A DNA stretch of 64,000 bases from Luteipulveratus halotolerans (GTDB lineage: Bacteria; Actinomycetota; Actinomycetes; Actinomycetales; Dermatophilaceae). The notes under the pieces are model-generated. The model was not told where the DNA came from, searched no databases, and saw only the letters and a list, made by a program, of their open reading frames with translations. This document shows, piece by piece, positions 32,848-40,629 of this stretch; within the stretch, counting starts at the first letter, position 1, and the number at the start of each line of letters is the position of its first letter. The stretch covers positions 4,092,001 through 4,156,000 of the forward strand of contig NZ_LAIR01000002.1 in the NCBI RefSeq assembly GCF_001247745.1, in the 5' to 3' direction. The translations under genes and the position numbers were made by a program.

Positions 32848-35544
32848 ATGGCTCGGGGCGAGTCCGTCATCGAGGTCGCGCCGGTCACCTCGTCGGCAGC
32901 GCCACCGCGCGGTCGCTTCCCGTACGCACGCCTCGCCGGCGCGGCACGGCGTCGCCAGCAGGTCGTGCTCACGGCGGTCGTGGCCGGTCTGGTCGCGTTC
33001 GCGGCGCTGCTGCCGCTGATGACCGTCAGCATCGCCCGGACGATGGTCGACAACCGGGTCCAGGACCTCGGGTCACTCGGTCGCACGATCGAGGCGCGAG
33101 CCGTCGGCGTCAACGGGCTCGTCCCGCCCGCGCGGCTCGCCCCAGTCGTCGGTGACCAGTGGAACGGCCTCGCGGGTCCGGTCGTGTCGCAGCTCCGGGT
33201 GGTCGTGACGCCCGACCCGCCCGAGGCGCAGCGCGAGGTCACCCTGCTGTCGCGCGAGGGCGAGTGCGCCCACCTCCGGCTGACCGCGGGCCGCTGCCCC
33301 ACCGCGCGGGGCGAGATCGCGGTCTCGGCCGACAGCGCCCGCAAGACCGGCCTGCAGGTCGGCCGCACGGTCAAGGTCACCCAGACCAACGCTCAGTTCC
33401 AGGCCGTACGCCGCACGCTGCGGGTCGCGGGCATCTTCGCCCAGCCGCAGGGCGACGACTACTGGCGCGGCCTGGACATCAGCACGGTCCGGACGAAGGC
33501 GACGCAGGGCGGCGGCGAGATCGAGCAGCACACCTGGTTGACGGGCGCGGCGACGTTCGCCGGCAAGCTCCCACCGTTCCCCGACCCGGCCAACCCCTTG
33601 CCCACAGGCGACGAGAGCCCGAGCACGGTCGGGTGGATCAACGTCGAGACGACCGTCGCGCGACAGCTGAGCCAAGGGGCGCTCAGCTACGACAAGCTCG
33701 ACCAGGCACGCTCCGCGCTCGCGACGAGCCGCGGCGTCATCCCGCGCACCGGCCCCGACACCCAGCTCACCGAGCAGGTCTCGACGATCGACCAGGCAGT
33801 CAAGGGCGACGTCGACCAGATCCAGGTGATCGCGCCGCTGCTGCTCGCCCAGCTCGTCCTGCTGCAGGTGGTCCTCGTCTGGATCGTCCTGCGCGCGCTG
33901 CTCACCGGGCGTCGCAGTGAGGTCGCGCTGGTTCGGCTGCGCAGTCCCGGTCGGCGCGGTGCACGACGCCTCCTGCTCGGAGAGCTGGCGCCGCCGATCG
34001 TGCTCGCCGTCCCGTTCGGGCTGCTGCTCGCGTACGCCCTCGACGCCCTCGGTCGCGCGACCTGGCTGGGCGGGACGGCCTGGGGCGGCTGGAGCTGGAT
34101 CGCTCTCGGTGCCGCCGTGCTGGCCGCCGTCGCGTGCGCCGTACTGCTGCGCGTCATGGTCGGGCGGCTGGTCCGCAGCCCGGTGGGCGAGCTGTTGCGC
34201 AGCGTCCCACCCCGCCAGAGCCGGTGGTCGCTGTCGGCCGCCGAGGCCGTGCTGCTCACGCTCGCCGTCGCCATGCTCATCACGGTCGCCACGGGCACGC
34301 TCACCGGCGGGCCCGTGCTGATGACGCCCATCGTGATGGCGCTTGCCGCCGGGCTCGTGATCGGCGGCCTGCTTGTGCCCGTCGGCAACCGCGTCGCGTC
34401 CCGGCTGCTGCGGCGCAGGCGCCTGGCCGGGCTGCTCGGGCTGGCCGACCTCGCGCGTCGACCGTCCACCCGCAACCTCATCCTGGCGATGACCGCTGCC
34501 GGAGCGCTGCTCACGTTCACCACCGCCACCATCCAGCTCGGCGGGCACAACCGCCAGGTCGAGGCCGAGGCTCAGGGCGGAGCTCCTGTGCGCGTCGTCG
34601 GTACGGACATCTCCGGGGCGACGCCCGTCGGGGGCGTCCTCGAGGTCGTCGACCGGCTCGACCGCGGTCGCGAGCACCTCGCCCCCGCCGTACGGGCTCG
34701 GTCGGGCAGCAGCGACGGGCCCGTGATGCTCGCCGGAGAGCCGGCTGCGATGAGCCGGATCGCCTCCCACGCCGGACAGCCCGACCCCTGGGCACTGCTC
34801 CCGCGGACCTCGCCGCCGCAGGGCCTGGCCACGGTGTCCGCGCAGTGGTCGGCGCCCGTCGACGGGATGCCGAGCTTCAGCGGTCCGAGCCTGGCGCGGG
34901 AGGACCGCGACTACGTCACGGCCGCCCGCGTACCCGTCATCCCCGGCGGCGGACCGCACGCGTTCGTCACGTCGATCACGCCCCAGCTCGCCCAGGAGAC
35001 CCGCGGCGACAGCGCCTCGGTCGAGATCTGGTCCGACGGCAAGGGCCCGGCCCTCATCAGCCGCGCCGAGGCCGAGCTGCGCAAGGCCGGCTTCCCCGAG
35101 GTCACCGTCGAGCGGACGCAGACCCAGCGGCACCAGCTGGACCGGTCGGCGTCGGCGTACGGCCTGCAGCTCGGCCTCGTCGTCGCGGTCGGTGCGGTGC
35201 TGGTCGCCATGCTGGTGATGGTGGCCGTGCTGTCGGCGCAGTCGGTCGCGCGCCGTCGCGACCAGTCGGCCCTGCTGCGCGCCGGAGTCGGTCGCGGGGT
35301 GCTCGGTCGAGCCCGCCGCCTCGAGATCGGGCTGACGGTGCTGCCGATGGTGCTGGGCGGTCTGGTCGGCTGGGTGGGAGCGCGCCTCGCCGCGCCGAGC
35401 GTGCCCTGGTACACCGACGACCCGCCGTACGCCATCGCCGACCACACGCCTCCGGTGCTGACCCCGTTGCTCGCGCTGGTCATCGGACTGGCCCTGGTCG
35501 CTGCGGCGTCAGCACTCCTGCGACGAGACCGGAGCAACGCATGA
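32848..35544 (+). CDS. FtsX-like ABC transporter permease (fused double module)
   Basis: An 898-residue membrane protein. TM1 near residues 43-66 precedes a long extracytoplasmic domain (about 67-325), a block of helices (about 330-560), a second extracytoplasmic region (about 575-790) and final helices near 790-890. This is the two-module FtsX arrangement of MacB-like (type VII) exporters, which act on envelope or periplasmic substrates rather than carrying them through a channel. Two ATPase genes follow with 4-base overlaps. ATG at 32848 has a GAGGGGGAG ribosome site; an upstream ATG at 32788 lacks one. Cargo unknown. Confidence 0.85.
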   Translation: MARGESVIEVAPVTSSAAPPRGRFPYARLAGAARRRQQVVLTAVVAGLVAFAALLPLMTVSIARTMVDNRVQDLGSLGRTIEARAVGVNGLVPPARLAPVVGDQWNGLAGPVVSQLRVVVTPDPPEAQREVTLLSREGECAHLRLTAGRCPTARGEIAVSADSARKTGLQVGRTVKVTQTNAQFQAVRRTLRVAGIFAQPQGDDYWRGLDISTVRTKATQGGGEIEQHTWLTGAATFAGKLPPFPDPANPLPTGDESPSTVGWINVETTVARQLSQGALSYDKLDQARSALATSRGVIPRTGPDTQLTEQVSTIDQAVKGDVDQIQVIAPLLLAQLVLLQVVLVWIVLRALLTGRRSEVALVRLRSPGRRGARRLLLGELAPPIVLAVPFGLLLAYALDALGRATWLGGTAWGGWSWIALGAAVLAAVACAVLLRVMVGRLVRSPVGELLRSVPPRQSRWSLSAAEAVLLTLAVAMLITVATGTLTGGPVLMTPIVMALAAGLVIGGLLVPVGNRVASRLLRRRRLAGLLGLADLARRPSTRNLILAMTAAGALLTFTTATIQLGGHNRQVEAEAQGGAPVRVVGTDISGATPVGGVLEVVDRLDRGREHLAPAVRARSGSSDGPVMLAGEPAAMSRIASHAGQPDPWALLPRTSPPQGLATVSAQWSAPVDGMPSFSGPSLAREDRDYVTAARVPVIPGGGPHAFVTSITPQLAQETRGDSASVEIWSDGKGPALISRAEAELRKAGFPEVTVERTQTQRHQLDRSASAYGLQLGLVVAVGAVLVAMLVMVAVLSAQSVARRRDQSALLRAGVGRGVLGRARRLEIGLTVLPMVLGGLVGWVGARLAAPSVPWYTDDPPYAIADHTPPVLTPLLALVIGLALVAAASALLRRDRSNA

Positions 35545-36410
35545 CGACCACGACGAGGGTGGGGCTGTCCGTGCACGTCGCGCGGCTCGTGCACATCTAC
35601 CGCGCCGACGGGCACGACGTCGCGGCCCTGTCCGGTGTCGACCTGAGCATCGACGCCGGCAGCACGCTCGCCCTGCTCGGTCCGTCGGGTGCCGGCAAGT
35701 CGACCCTGCTGTCGCTCATCGCGGGCCTGGAACGGCCGACCGCCGGCACGATCACGATCGGCGACGAACGCACCGACCAGCTCGCTGACGGCGAGATGGA
35801 CCGGTGGCGTGGCGACCGCGTCGCGCTGGTGCTGCAGGGCGGGCAGCGCAACCTGCTGCCCTATCTCTCGGTGCTCGACAACATCCGCATGGCCCAGTGG
35901 GGTTCGGTGACGGGTGCGGCCCCCGACCCGGACGACCTGCTGGAGTGGGTCGGCGTCCCCGACGACATCGTCCACCGCAAGCCGGCCGAGCTCACCGAGG
36001 CTCAGGCGCAGCTGGTCGCCCTGTGCGTCGGCGCGGCGTCCGGGCCGGGGCTGCTCCTCGCGGACGAGCCGACCGCATCGCTCGCCGCCGACGCCACCCA
36101 CCAGGTCATCGAGGCCCTCCGGCGGCTCAACGACAGCCTCGGTACGACGATCCTCACCGTCACGCACGACCCCGTCCTCGCGGCGGCGATGGACCGTACG
36201 GTCACGATCCGCGACGGTCGCGTCGGTGCACAGGCCCACGACGGTGTCGAGCTGGCGGTCGTCTCGCCCGACGGTGCACTGCCGCTGCCGGACGACGTCC
36301 TGGATGAGCTGCCGCCCGGCACGCTGCTGCGGGTGCAGCGCGACGACTCCAGCCAGCACCTGCGCCTGGTCGTCGAGCCCTGGAGCGGACGCGGAGAGGG
36401 ACGCCCATGA
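35541..36410 (+). CDS. ABC transporter ATPase A of the FtsX-type exporter (signature lost)
   Basis: A 289-residue ABC ATPase. Walker A GPSGAGKST near residue 52 is intact, the Q-loop VLQGGQRN near 96 is present, Walker B LLLADEPTASL near 175 keeps the catalytic Glu, and the H-loop TVTHDP near 213 keeps His. The signature, normally LSGGQ, is replaced by LTEAQAQL near 153. A C-terminal extension of about 50 residues follows. Paired with the next gene, whose lesions are complementary, it predicts a heterodimer with one working ATP site. Confidence 0.87.
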   Translation: MTTTTRVGLSVHVARLVHIYRADGHDVAALSGVDLSIDAGSTLALLGPSGAGKSTLLSLIAGLERPTAGTITIGDERTDQLADGEMDRWRGDRVALVLQGGQRNLLPYLSVLDNIRMAQWGSVTGAAPDPDDLLEWVGVPDDIVHRKPAELTEAQAQLVALCVGAASGPGLLLADEPTASLAADATHQVIEALRRLNDSLGTTILTVTHDPVLAAAMDRTVTIRDGRVGAQAHDGVELAVVSPDGALPLPDDVLDELPPGTLLRVQRDDSSQHLRLVVEPWSGRGEGRP

Positions 36411-37003
36411 TCGAGCTGCACGACGTCGAGCTGCTCGACGACGGCCGGAGGCTCACCGACCGCCCGGTGACGCTCCAGGTCCGACCGGGGCGCTTCACCG
36501 CGATCGTCGGGTCGGCCGACGTCGCCAAGACCGAGCTGCTGCGTGTCATCGCCGGCGAACGCCGACCGGACGCCGGTTCGGTGGCCGGGGCACCTGCCGG
36601 TGGGGAGGCCGTGTGGATCCCGCAGGGCAACCACCTGAGCCTCGCGCTCACCGCGCTCGAGAACGTCGCGGTCCCGTTGATAGCCGCTGGGATCGAGGGC
36701 CCGACCGCGGCCGCGCACGCGCAGGAGGTGCTGGAGGCGGTCGGGCTCGGCGAGTCGCAGGGCCACCTGGTCGAGGAGCTCTCGGGCGGTCAGCAGCAAC
36801 GCGTCGCGATCGCCCGTGGTCTGGCCCACCTGAGCGCCTACCTGTTCGCCGACGAGCCGACGACCGCACTCGACGCCGGCAACCGGCGCAAGATGCTGCA
36901 CCTGCTCGCCGAGCGGGCGGCCCACGGCGTCGCGGTCGTCGTCACCACCAACGACCCCGACTCGCTCGCCGGCGTCGCCGACGACGTCCTCACCCTCGAC
37001 TGA
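36407..37003 (+). CDS. ABC transporter ATPase B of the FtsX-type exporter (Walker A and H-loop altered)
   Basis: A 198-residue ABC ATPase, near the minimum length. Walker A reads GSADVAKTE near residue 35: the last Gly of GxxGxGKT is Ala and the first variable Gly is lost. The Q-loop WIPQGNH is near 70, the signature LSGGQQQR near 126 is intact, Walker B YLFADEPTTAL near 146 keeps Glu, and the H-loop position is Asn (TTNDPDS near 183). It starts inside the stop of ATPase A. Its intact signature would complete the working site with Walker A of its partner. Confidence 0.87.
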   Translation: MIELHDVELLDDGRRLTDRPVTLQVRPGRFTAIVGSADVAKTELLRVIAGERRPDAGSVAGAPAGGEAVWIPQGNHLSLALTALENVAVPLIAAGIEGPTAAAHAQEVLEAVGLGESQGHLVEELSGGQQQRVAIARGLAHLSAYLFADEPTTALDAGNRRKMLHLLAERAAHGVAVVVTTNDPDSLAGVADDVLTLD

Positions 37004-37063
37004 CCAGGCGAAATGTGACTTCAAGGGCTGCTATGCGCACTCGTGAAGTCACATTTCGCCTGG
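37004..37063. repeat. Palindrome family B, copy 2 (inverted)
   Basis: Arms GGCGAAATGTGACTTCA (37007-37023) and complement (37044-37060), extended by CCA/TGG. The 20-base loop is the exact reverse complement of the copy 1 loop. It lies between converging genes, and its right arm encodes the last residues of the SRPBCC protein. Confidence 0.85.
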
Positions 37064-37498
37064 TGAGTGGGCGTACGACGCGAGGCCGCGCATCCCTGCG
37101 CGCATCATCACCGCGTGGTTGGCGACGAGCACCGGTCGCAGCGCGCCCGAGACCCGACTGAGCCCGCGCTTGCTGACCGTGCACTCCTGCGCGTAGGCGA
37201 CGTGCGCACCCACCGGCAAGGGTCGTACGACGAAGCGCGCCCAGCCGGTCAGGTCGCCCGACAACCCGGCTCGCAGCTCACCGCCGGCAGGGTCGACGAC
37301 CTCACGGCTGATGACCACCCGCAACGTCACCGGGAGCACGCTGCGGATGACCACCAGACCCGAGGCGTCGTCGTACCGGATGATCGTGCGGATCTGCGGC
37401 CACCAGCGGTCCCACTCATCGGGGTGGCTCAGCGCTGCGAACACTCGTCCGGCCGGCGCGTCGAGGTCGTACGAGGACGCGAACCGGAAGTGCGCCAC
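37049..37498 (-). CDS. SRPBCC family protein
   Basis: A 149-residue polyketide cyclase/START-like protein: ASSYDLDAPAGRVFAALSHPDEWDRWWP at the N-terminus is the typical first strand and helices, and the C-terminal helix (HAVMMRAGMRGLASYA) lines the cavity. GTG start. It follows the lipid kinase gene by 6 bases on the same strand and may be co-transcribed; a lipid ligand is possible. Its stop TGA lies inside palindrome B2, so the last four residues are encoded by repeat DNA. Confidence 0.78.
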   Translation of the reverse strand: MAHFRFASSYDLDAPAGRVFAALSHPDEWDRWWPQIRTIIRYDDASGLVVIRSVLPVTLRVVISREVVDPAGGELRAGLSGDLTGWARFVVRPLPVGAHVAYAQECTVSKRGLSRVSGALRPVLVANHAVMMRAGMRGLASYAHSPGEM

Positions 37499-37504
37499 GA
37501 CCTG

Positions 37505-38419
37505 TCAGGGCACCCGGATGATCAACGAACGGCGGTCGACACCGACCGTCAGCCCCACCGTCTCGCCGAGCAGGTCACCGTCGAGCTCGACACTGCGCGC
37601 CTCGGTCGATCGGACGCTGAACTCCTGACCGATGAGGTGGCTGACCTCCATCGTGTCGGTCATCTTGGTGCTGAGCACGTGCGCGACCAGCCGCGTCCAC
37701 TCGCTCGGGCGACCGGCCGACAGGACCACGCCGTTGAGGAGCCCGTCGTCGACGCGGGCCTGGGGCATCAGGCGTACGCCGCCGGTGAGCTGGCCGCAGT
37801 TGCCGACCATGACCGTGGTCGCCGGACCCGAACGCGCGAGCTGGCCGTCGACGTGGACCTGCGTCTCGACGGGCTTGGCACGCAGGTGCTTGGTGCCGGC
37901 GACGACGTAGGCCATCCAGCCGATCTTGGCCTTGAGCGTCTCGGGTGTGCCGCCGAGCATGTCGGCGTCCAGGCCGTGACCGGCCATCACCAAGAAGCAG
38001 TGGTCCTCGACCGCGGTGCCCGTGCCGTCGCGGTCGATCTGGACGGTGCCCACGTCGATCGACAGGTCGCGACCGCTGAGCGCGACGCGCAGGCCGTCGG
38101 TGTAGCGGCGGAACGGCAGGCCGAGGTTGCGGGCGAGGAGGTTGCCGGTGCCGGCGGCGAGCAGGCCCATGGGGACGCCGCTGCCGCGCAGGGCCGTGGC
38201 CACACAGCGGACCGTGCCGTCGCCTCCGAGCGGGCACACCATGTCGACGCCCTCGGCGAGTGCGGCGCGGCCCTGACCGATGCCGGGGTCCTCGAGAGTC
38301 GTCTCGTACCAGAGGGGTTCGGCCCAGCCGAAGCCCTGGAAGACCGCGCTCAGGTCGTAGCGCAGACGATGCAGGTCGCGCGTCTTGGAAGGGTTGACGA
38401 TGACCGCACCGCGCTTCAC
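37505..38419 (-). CDS. Diacylglycerol/lipid kinase family protein
   Basis: A 304-residue lipid kinase of the DagK/YegS/sphingosine kinase fold. ATP-binding GGDGTVRCVAT near residue 65 and GTGNLLARNLGLP near 91 are diagnostic, with SIDVGTVQI near 120. It should phosphorylate diacylglycerol or a related lipid at the membrane. ATG at 38419. A gene of this family next to serS is common in actinobacteria. It probably forms an operon with the downstream SRPBCC gene. Confidence 0.88.
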   Translation of the reverse strand: MKRGAVIVNPSKTRDLHRLRYDLSAVFQGFGWAEPLWYETTLEDPGIGQGRAALAEGVDMVCPLGGDGTVRCVATALRGSGVPMGLLAAGTGNLLARNLGLPFRRYTDGLRVALSGRDLSIDVGTVQIDRDGTGTAVEDHCFLVMAGHGLDADMLGGTPETLKAKIGWMAYVVAGTKHLRAKPVETQVHVDGQLARSGPATTVMVGNCGQLTGGVRLMPQARVDDGLLNGVVLSAGRPSEWTRLVAHVLSTKMTDTMEVSHLIGQEFSVRSTEARSVELDGDLLGETVGLTVGVDRRSLIIRVP

Positions 38420-38515
38420 CTGATCACCTCGTCAACGTCGCTGTCGCCGCTGGTCCGGGGTCAACCTACCCGAGCCGGCGCCGTGCAGCGGCGGGCTCGG
38501 GAGGGACCGTCGTCG

Positions 38516-38683
38516 TCAGTGGGGGTCGGAACCGACGTGCGGCTCGGACGTGCCGGGGACGGCCGTCGGCTTGAGCGACTTCTCGCCCTTGCCGAACAGC
38601 AGCGACGTCAGGAAGCCCGGGACCGCCAGGAGCACGATGGCGAAGCCGAGGCACAGCATGAGCTCAGAGAACAGATCGACCAC
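38516..38683 (-). CDS. Small single-span membrane protein
   Basis: A 55-residue reading frame from GTG 38683. Residues 5-30 form one hydrophobic helix (ELMLCLGFAIVLLAVPGFL), followed by a basic/polar tail KGEKSLKPTAVPGTSEPHVG. It lies between the lipid kinase and serS, divergent from serS by 105 bases. Coding is supported by the helix-then-basic layout and the absence of other content. Function unknown. Confidence 0.5.
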   Translation of the reverse strand: MVDLFSELMLCLGFAIVLLAVPGFLTSLLFGKGEKSLKPTAVPGTSEPHVGSDPH

Positions 38684-38788
38684 GAGCGCCAGCCTAGCCG
38701 TCCGCGCGAGGGCGTACGCGCGCGACCGTCGTACGTGGACGGCAATTCCCGTACGAGGACGCCGCCGGCCGTCGGTACCCTGACGTCC

Positions 38789-40093
38789 GTGATCGACATC
38801 AAGCTGCTTCGTGACCACCCCGACCTGGTGCGCGCCAGCCAGCGCTCCCGCGGGGCCGACGAGGGCCTCGTGGACGCGGCCCTGAGCGCGGACGAGGTGC
38901 GGCGGTCGTCTCTGCAGGAGTTCGAGGCCGCCCGTGGCCAGCAGAAGTCGGTCAGCAAGAACGTCGGTGCCGCGATGGGCGCGCTCAACGCCGCCAAGAA
39001 GAAGGGCGAGCCGACCGACGACCTCGAGAAGGCCGCCCAGCAGGCCCGCGACGACGCGACGGCCCTGAGCACCCGGGTCAAGGAGCTCGAGCAGGCCTCG
39101 TCCGACGCGAGCCGCGCCTTCGAGAAGGCTCTCAAGCAGATCGACAACATCGTCATCGACGGTGTCCCGCCGGGCGGTGAGGACGACTTCGTCGAGCTCG
39201 AGAAGGTCGGTGAGCCGACGACGTTCGACTTCGAGCCGTTGGACCACCTCGCGCTCGGCGAGCGCCTCGGCGCCATCGACATGGAGCGCGGCGCCAAGGT
39301 CGGGGGCTCGCGGTTCTACTTCCTCACCGGTGTCGGCGCCCGCCTCGAGCTGGCGATGCTCAACATGGCGATCGCGCAGGCGGTCGAGCACGGGTTCACG
39401 CCGATGATCACGCCGACGCTCGTGCGGCCCGAGATCATGGACGGCACCGGCTACCTCGACGCGCACGAGGACGTCTACCACCTGCCCGCAGACGACCTCT
39501 ACCTCGTCGGCACCTCCGAGGTCGCGCTCGCCGGCTATCACAAGGACGAGATCCTCGACCTGTCCGACGGCCCGCGCCGCTACGCCGGCTGGTCGTCCTG
39601 CTACCGCCGCGAGGCCGGTTCGCACGGCAAGGACACCCGCGGCATCATCCGCGTCCACCAGTTCCAGAAGGTGGAGATGTTCGTCTACTGCAAGCCCGAG
39701 GACGCCGAGGCCGAGCACCAGCGGCTGCTCGGCTGGGAGCGCGACATGCTCGGCAAGATGGAGCTCCCGTACCGCATCATCGACACCGCGGCCGGTGACC
39801 TCGGTGGCTCGGCGGCGCGCAAGTTCGACTGCGAGGCGTGGGTGCCGACGCAGGGCCGCTACCGCGAGCTCACCTCGACCTCGAACTGCACGACCTACCA
39901 GGCCCGCCGGCTGGGCGTGCGGCAGCGCGTCGAGGGCGGCAAGACCGAGCCCGTCGCCACGCTCAACGGCACGCTTGCGACCACCCGTTGGCTGGTCGCG
40001 ATCCTCGAGAACCACCAGCAGGCCGACGGTTCCGTGCGGGTGCCCGAGGCGCTGCAGCCGTTCCTCGGACTGGACGTCCTCAAGCCCCTCTGA
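38789..40093 (+). CDS. serS: Seryl-tRNA synthetase
   Basis: A 434-residue class II aminoacyl-tRNA synthetase. The N-terminal MIDIKLLRDHPDLVRASQRSR opens a long coiled-coil arm (about residues 30-110, KKKGEPTDDLEKAAQQ) that grips tRNA-Ser. Motif 2 is seen as YRREAGSHGKDTRGIIRVHQF near 271 and motif 3 as LNGTLATTRWLVAILENHQ near 390. VGTSEVALAGYH near 236 is the serine-site TxE motif. GTG start at 38789; a much longer frame upstream is antisense to the lipid kinase and not coding. Confidence 0.97.
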   Translation: MIDIKLLRDHPDLVRASQRSRGADEGLVDAALSADEVRRSSLQEFEAARGQQKSVSKNVGAAMGALNAAKKKGEPTDDLEKAAQQARDDATALSTRVKELEQASSDASRAFEKALKQIDNIVIDGVPPGGEDDFVELEKVGEPTTFDFEPLDHLALGERLGAIDMERGAKVGGSRFYFLTGVGARLELAMLNMAIAQAVEHGFTPMITPTLVRPEIMDGTGYLDAHEDVYHLPADDLYLVGTSEVALAGYHKDEILDLSDGPRRYAGWSSCYRREAGSHGKDTRGIIRVHQFQKVEMFVYCKPEDAEAEHQRLLGWERDMLGKMELPYRIIDTAAGDLGGSAARKFDCEAWVPTQGRYRELTSTSNCTTYQARRLGVRQRVEGGKTEPVATLNGTLATTRWLVAILENHQQADGSVRVPEALQPFLGLDVLKPL

Positions 40094-40629
40094 ACCACCA
40101 TCGCTGGTCGAGCCGGCCCTCCTCGACCAGCGGGGGCGGCCGGCTCGGCTGCGAGCGGGTCGAGGAGGGGTTCGGTGAGGAGTGTGCACTGGTTCGTGTG
40201 GTGAACCACTCGCGCAGCTGGCTCACCTGACGAACCAGTGCACACTGCGCGACGAGACCCCTCCTGACCCAGGAAGTCTCGGCTGGTCGAGCCGGCCCGA
40301 GGTCCTCCCGCTGGTTGAGCCGACCCGAGGCGCTAGCCGTCCTCCCGCTGGTTGAGCCGACCCGAGGCGCTAGCCGTCCTCCCGCTGGTTGAGCCGACCC
40401 GAGGCGCTAGCCGTCCTCCCGCTGGTTGAGCCGACCCGAGGCGCTAGCCGAGGGGCGTGTCGAAACCTGGTGAGTCGCAGGGAGACTCGTCCGTCCGCGG
40501 TCGCGATGGTTTCGACACGGGCTCGCGCTGGGGCGCTCGCCCGGCTCAACCAGCGAGAGGGCTCAACCAGTGGGGGCTCCGTCGTACGACGGAGGCGGCG
40601 GCCGCGGTCACCGACCTACCCTGGTCGCC
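40094..40629. repeat. 536-base repeat-filled gap between serS and the histidine kinase
   Basis: No gene is seen. It holds a 17-base perfect hairpin (AGTGTGCACTGGTTCGT at 40181-40197 and complement at 40230-40246), a half-copy of the interspersed repeat near 40096-40140, four perfect 37-base tandem units (40303-40450) and a GGTTTCGACACGG palindrome (to 40573) with GGGAGACTC in its centre. The related half-hairpin TGTGCGCTGGTTCGTGTGG lies at 50967. Confidence 0.8.
40303..40450 (+). repeat. Four perfect 37-base tandem repeats
   Basis: Each unit starts TCCTCCCGCTGGTTGAGCCG and ends GCGCTAGCCG. Units are 40303-40339, 40340-40376, 40377-40413 and 40414-40450, with no differences that I can see. 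It is an expansion of the left arm of the interspersed repeat. Confidence 0.9.

Noticed and set aside
33073..35445. 790-residue minus-strand open frame across the FtsX permease
   Set aside because: Shadow of a GC-rich membrane-protein gene; no membrane segments or motifs, while the + frame has clear FtsX architecture.
37067..38788. Long N-terminal extension of serS (frame open from 37067)
   Set aside because: The extension is antisense to the lipid kinase and SRPBCC genes; SerS homology begins exactly at GTG 38789.
40303..40450. Possible CRISPR array
   Set aside because: The repeats are directly adjacent with no unique spacers, and no cas genes are near; it is a tandem repeat.
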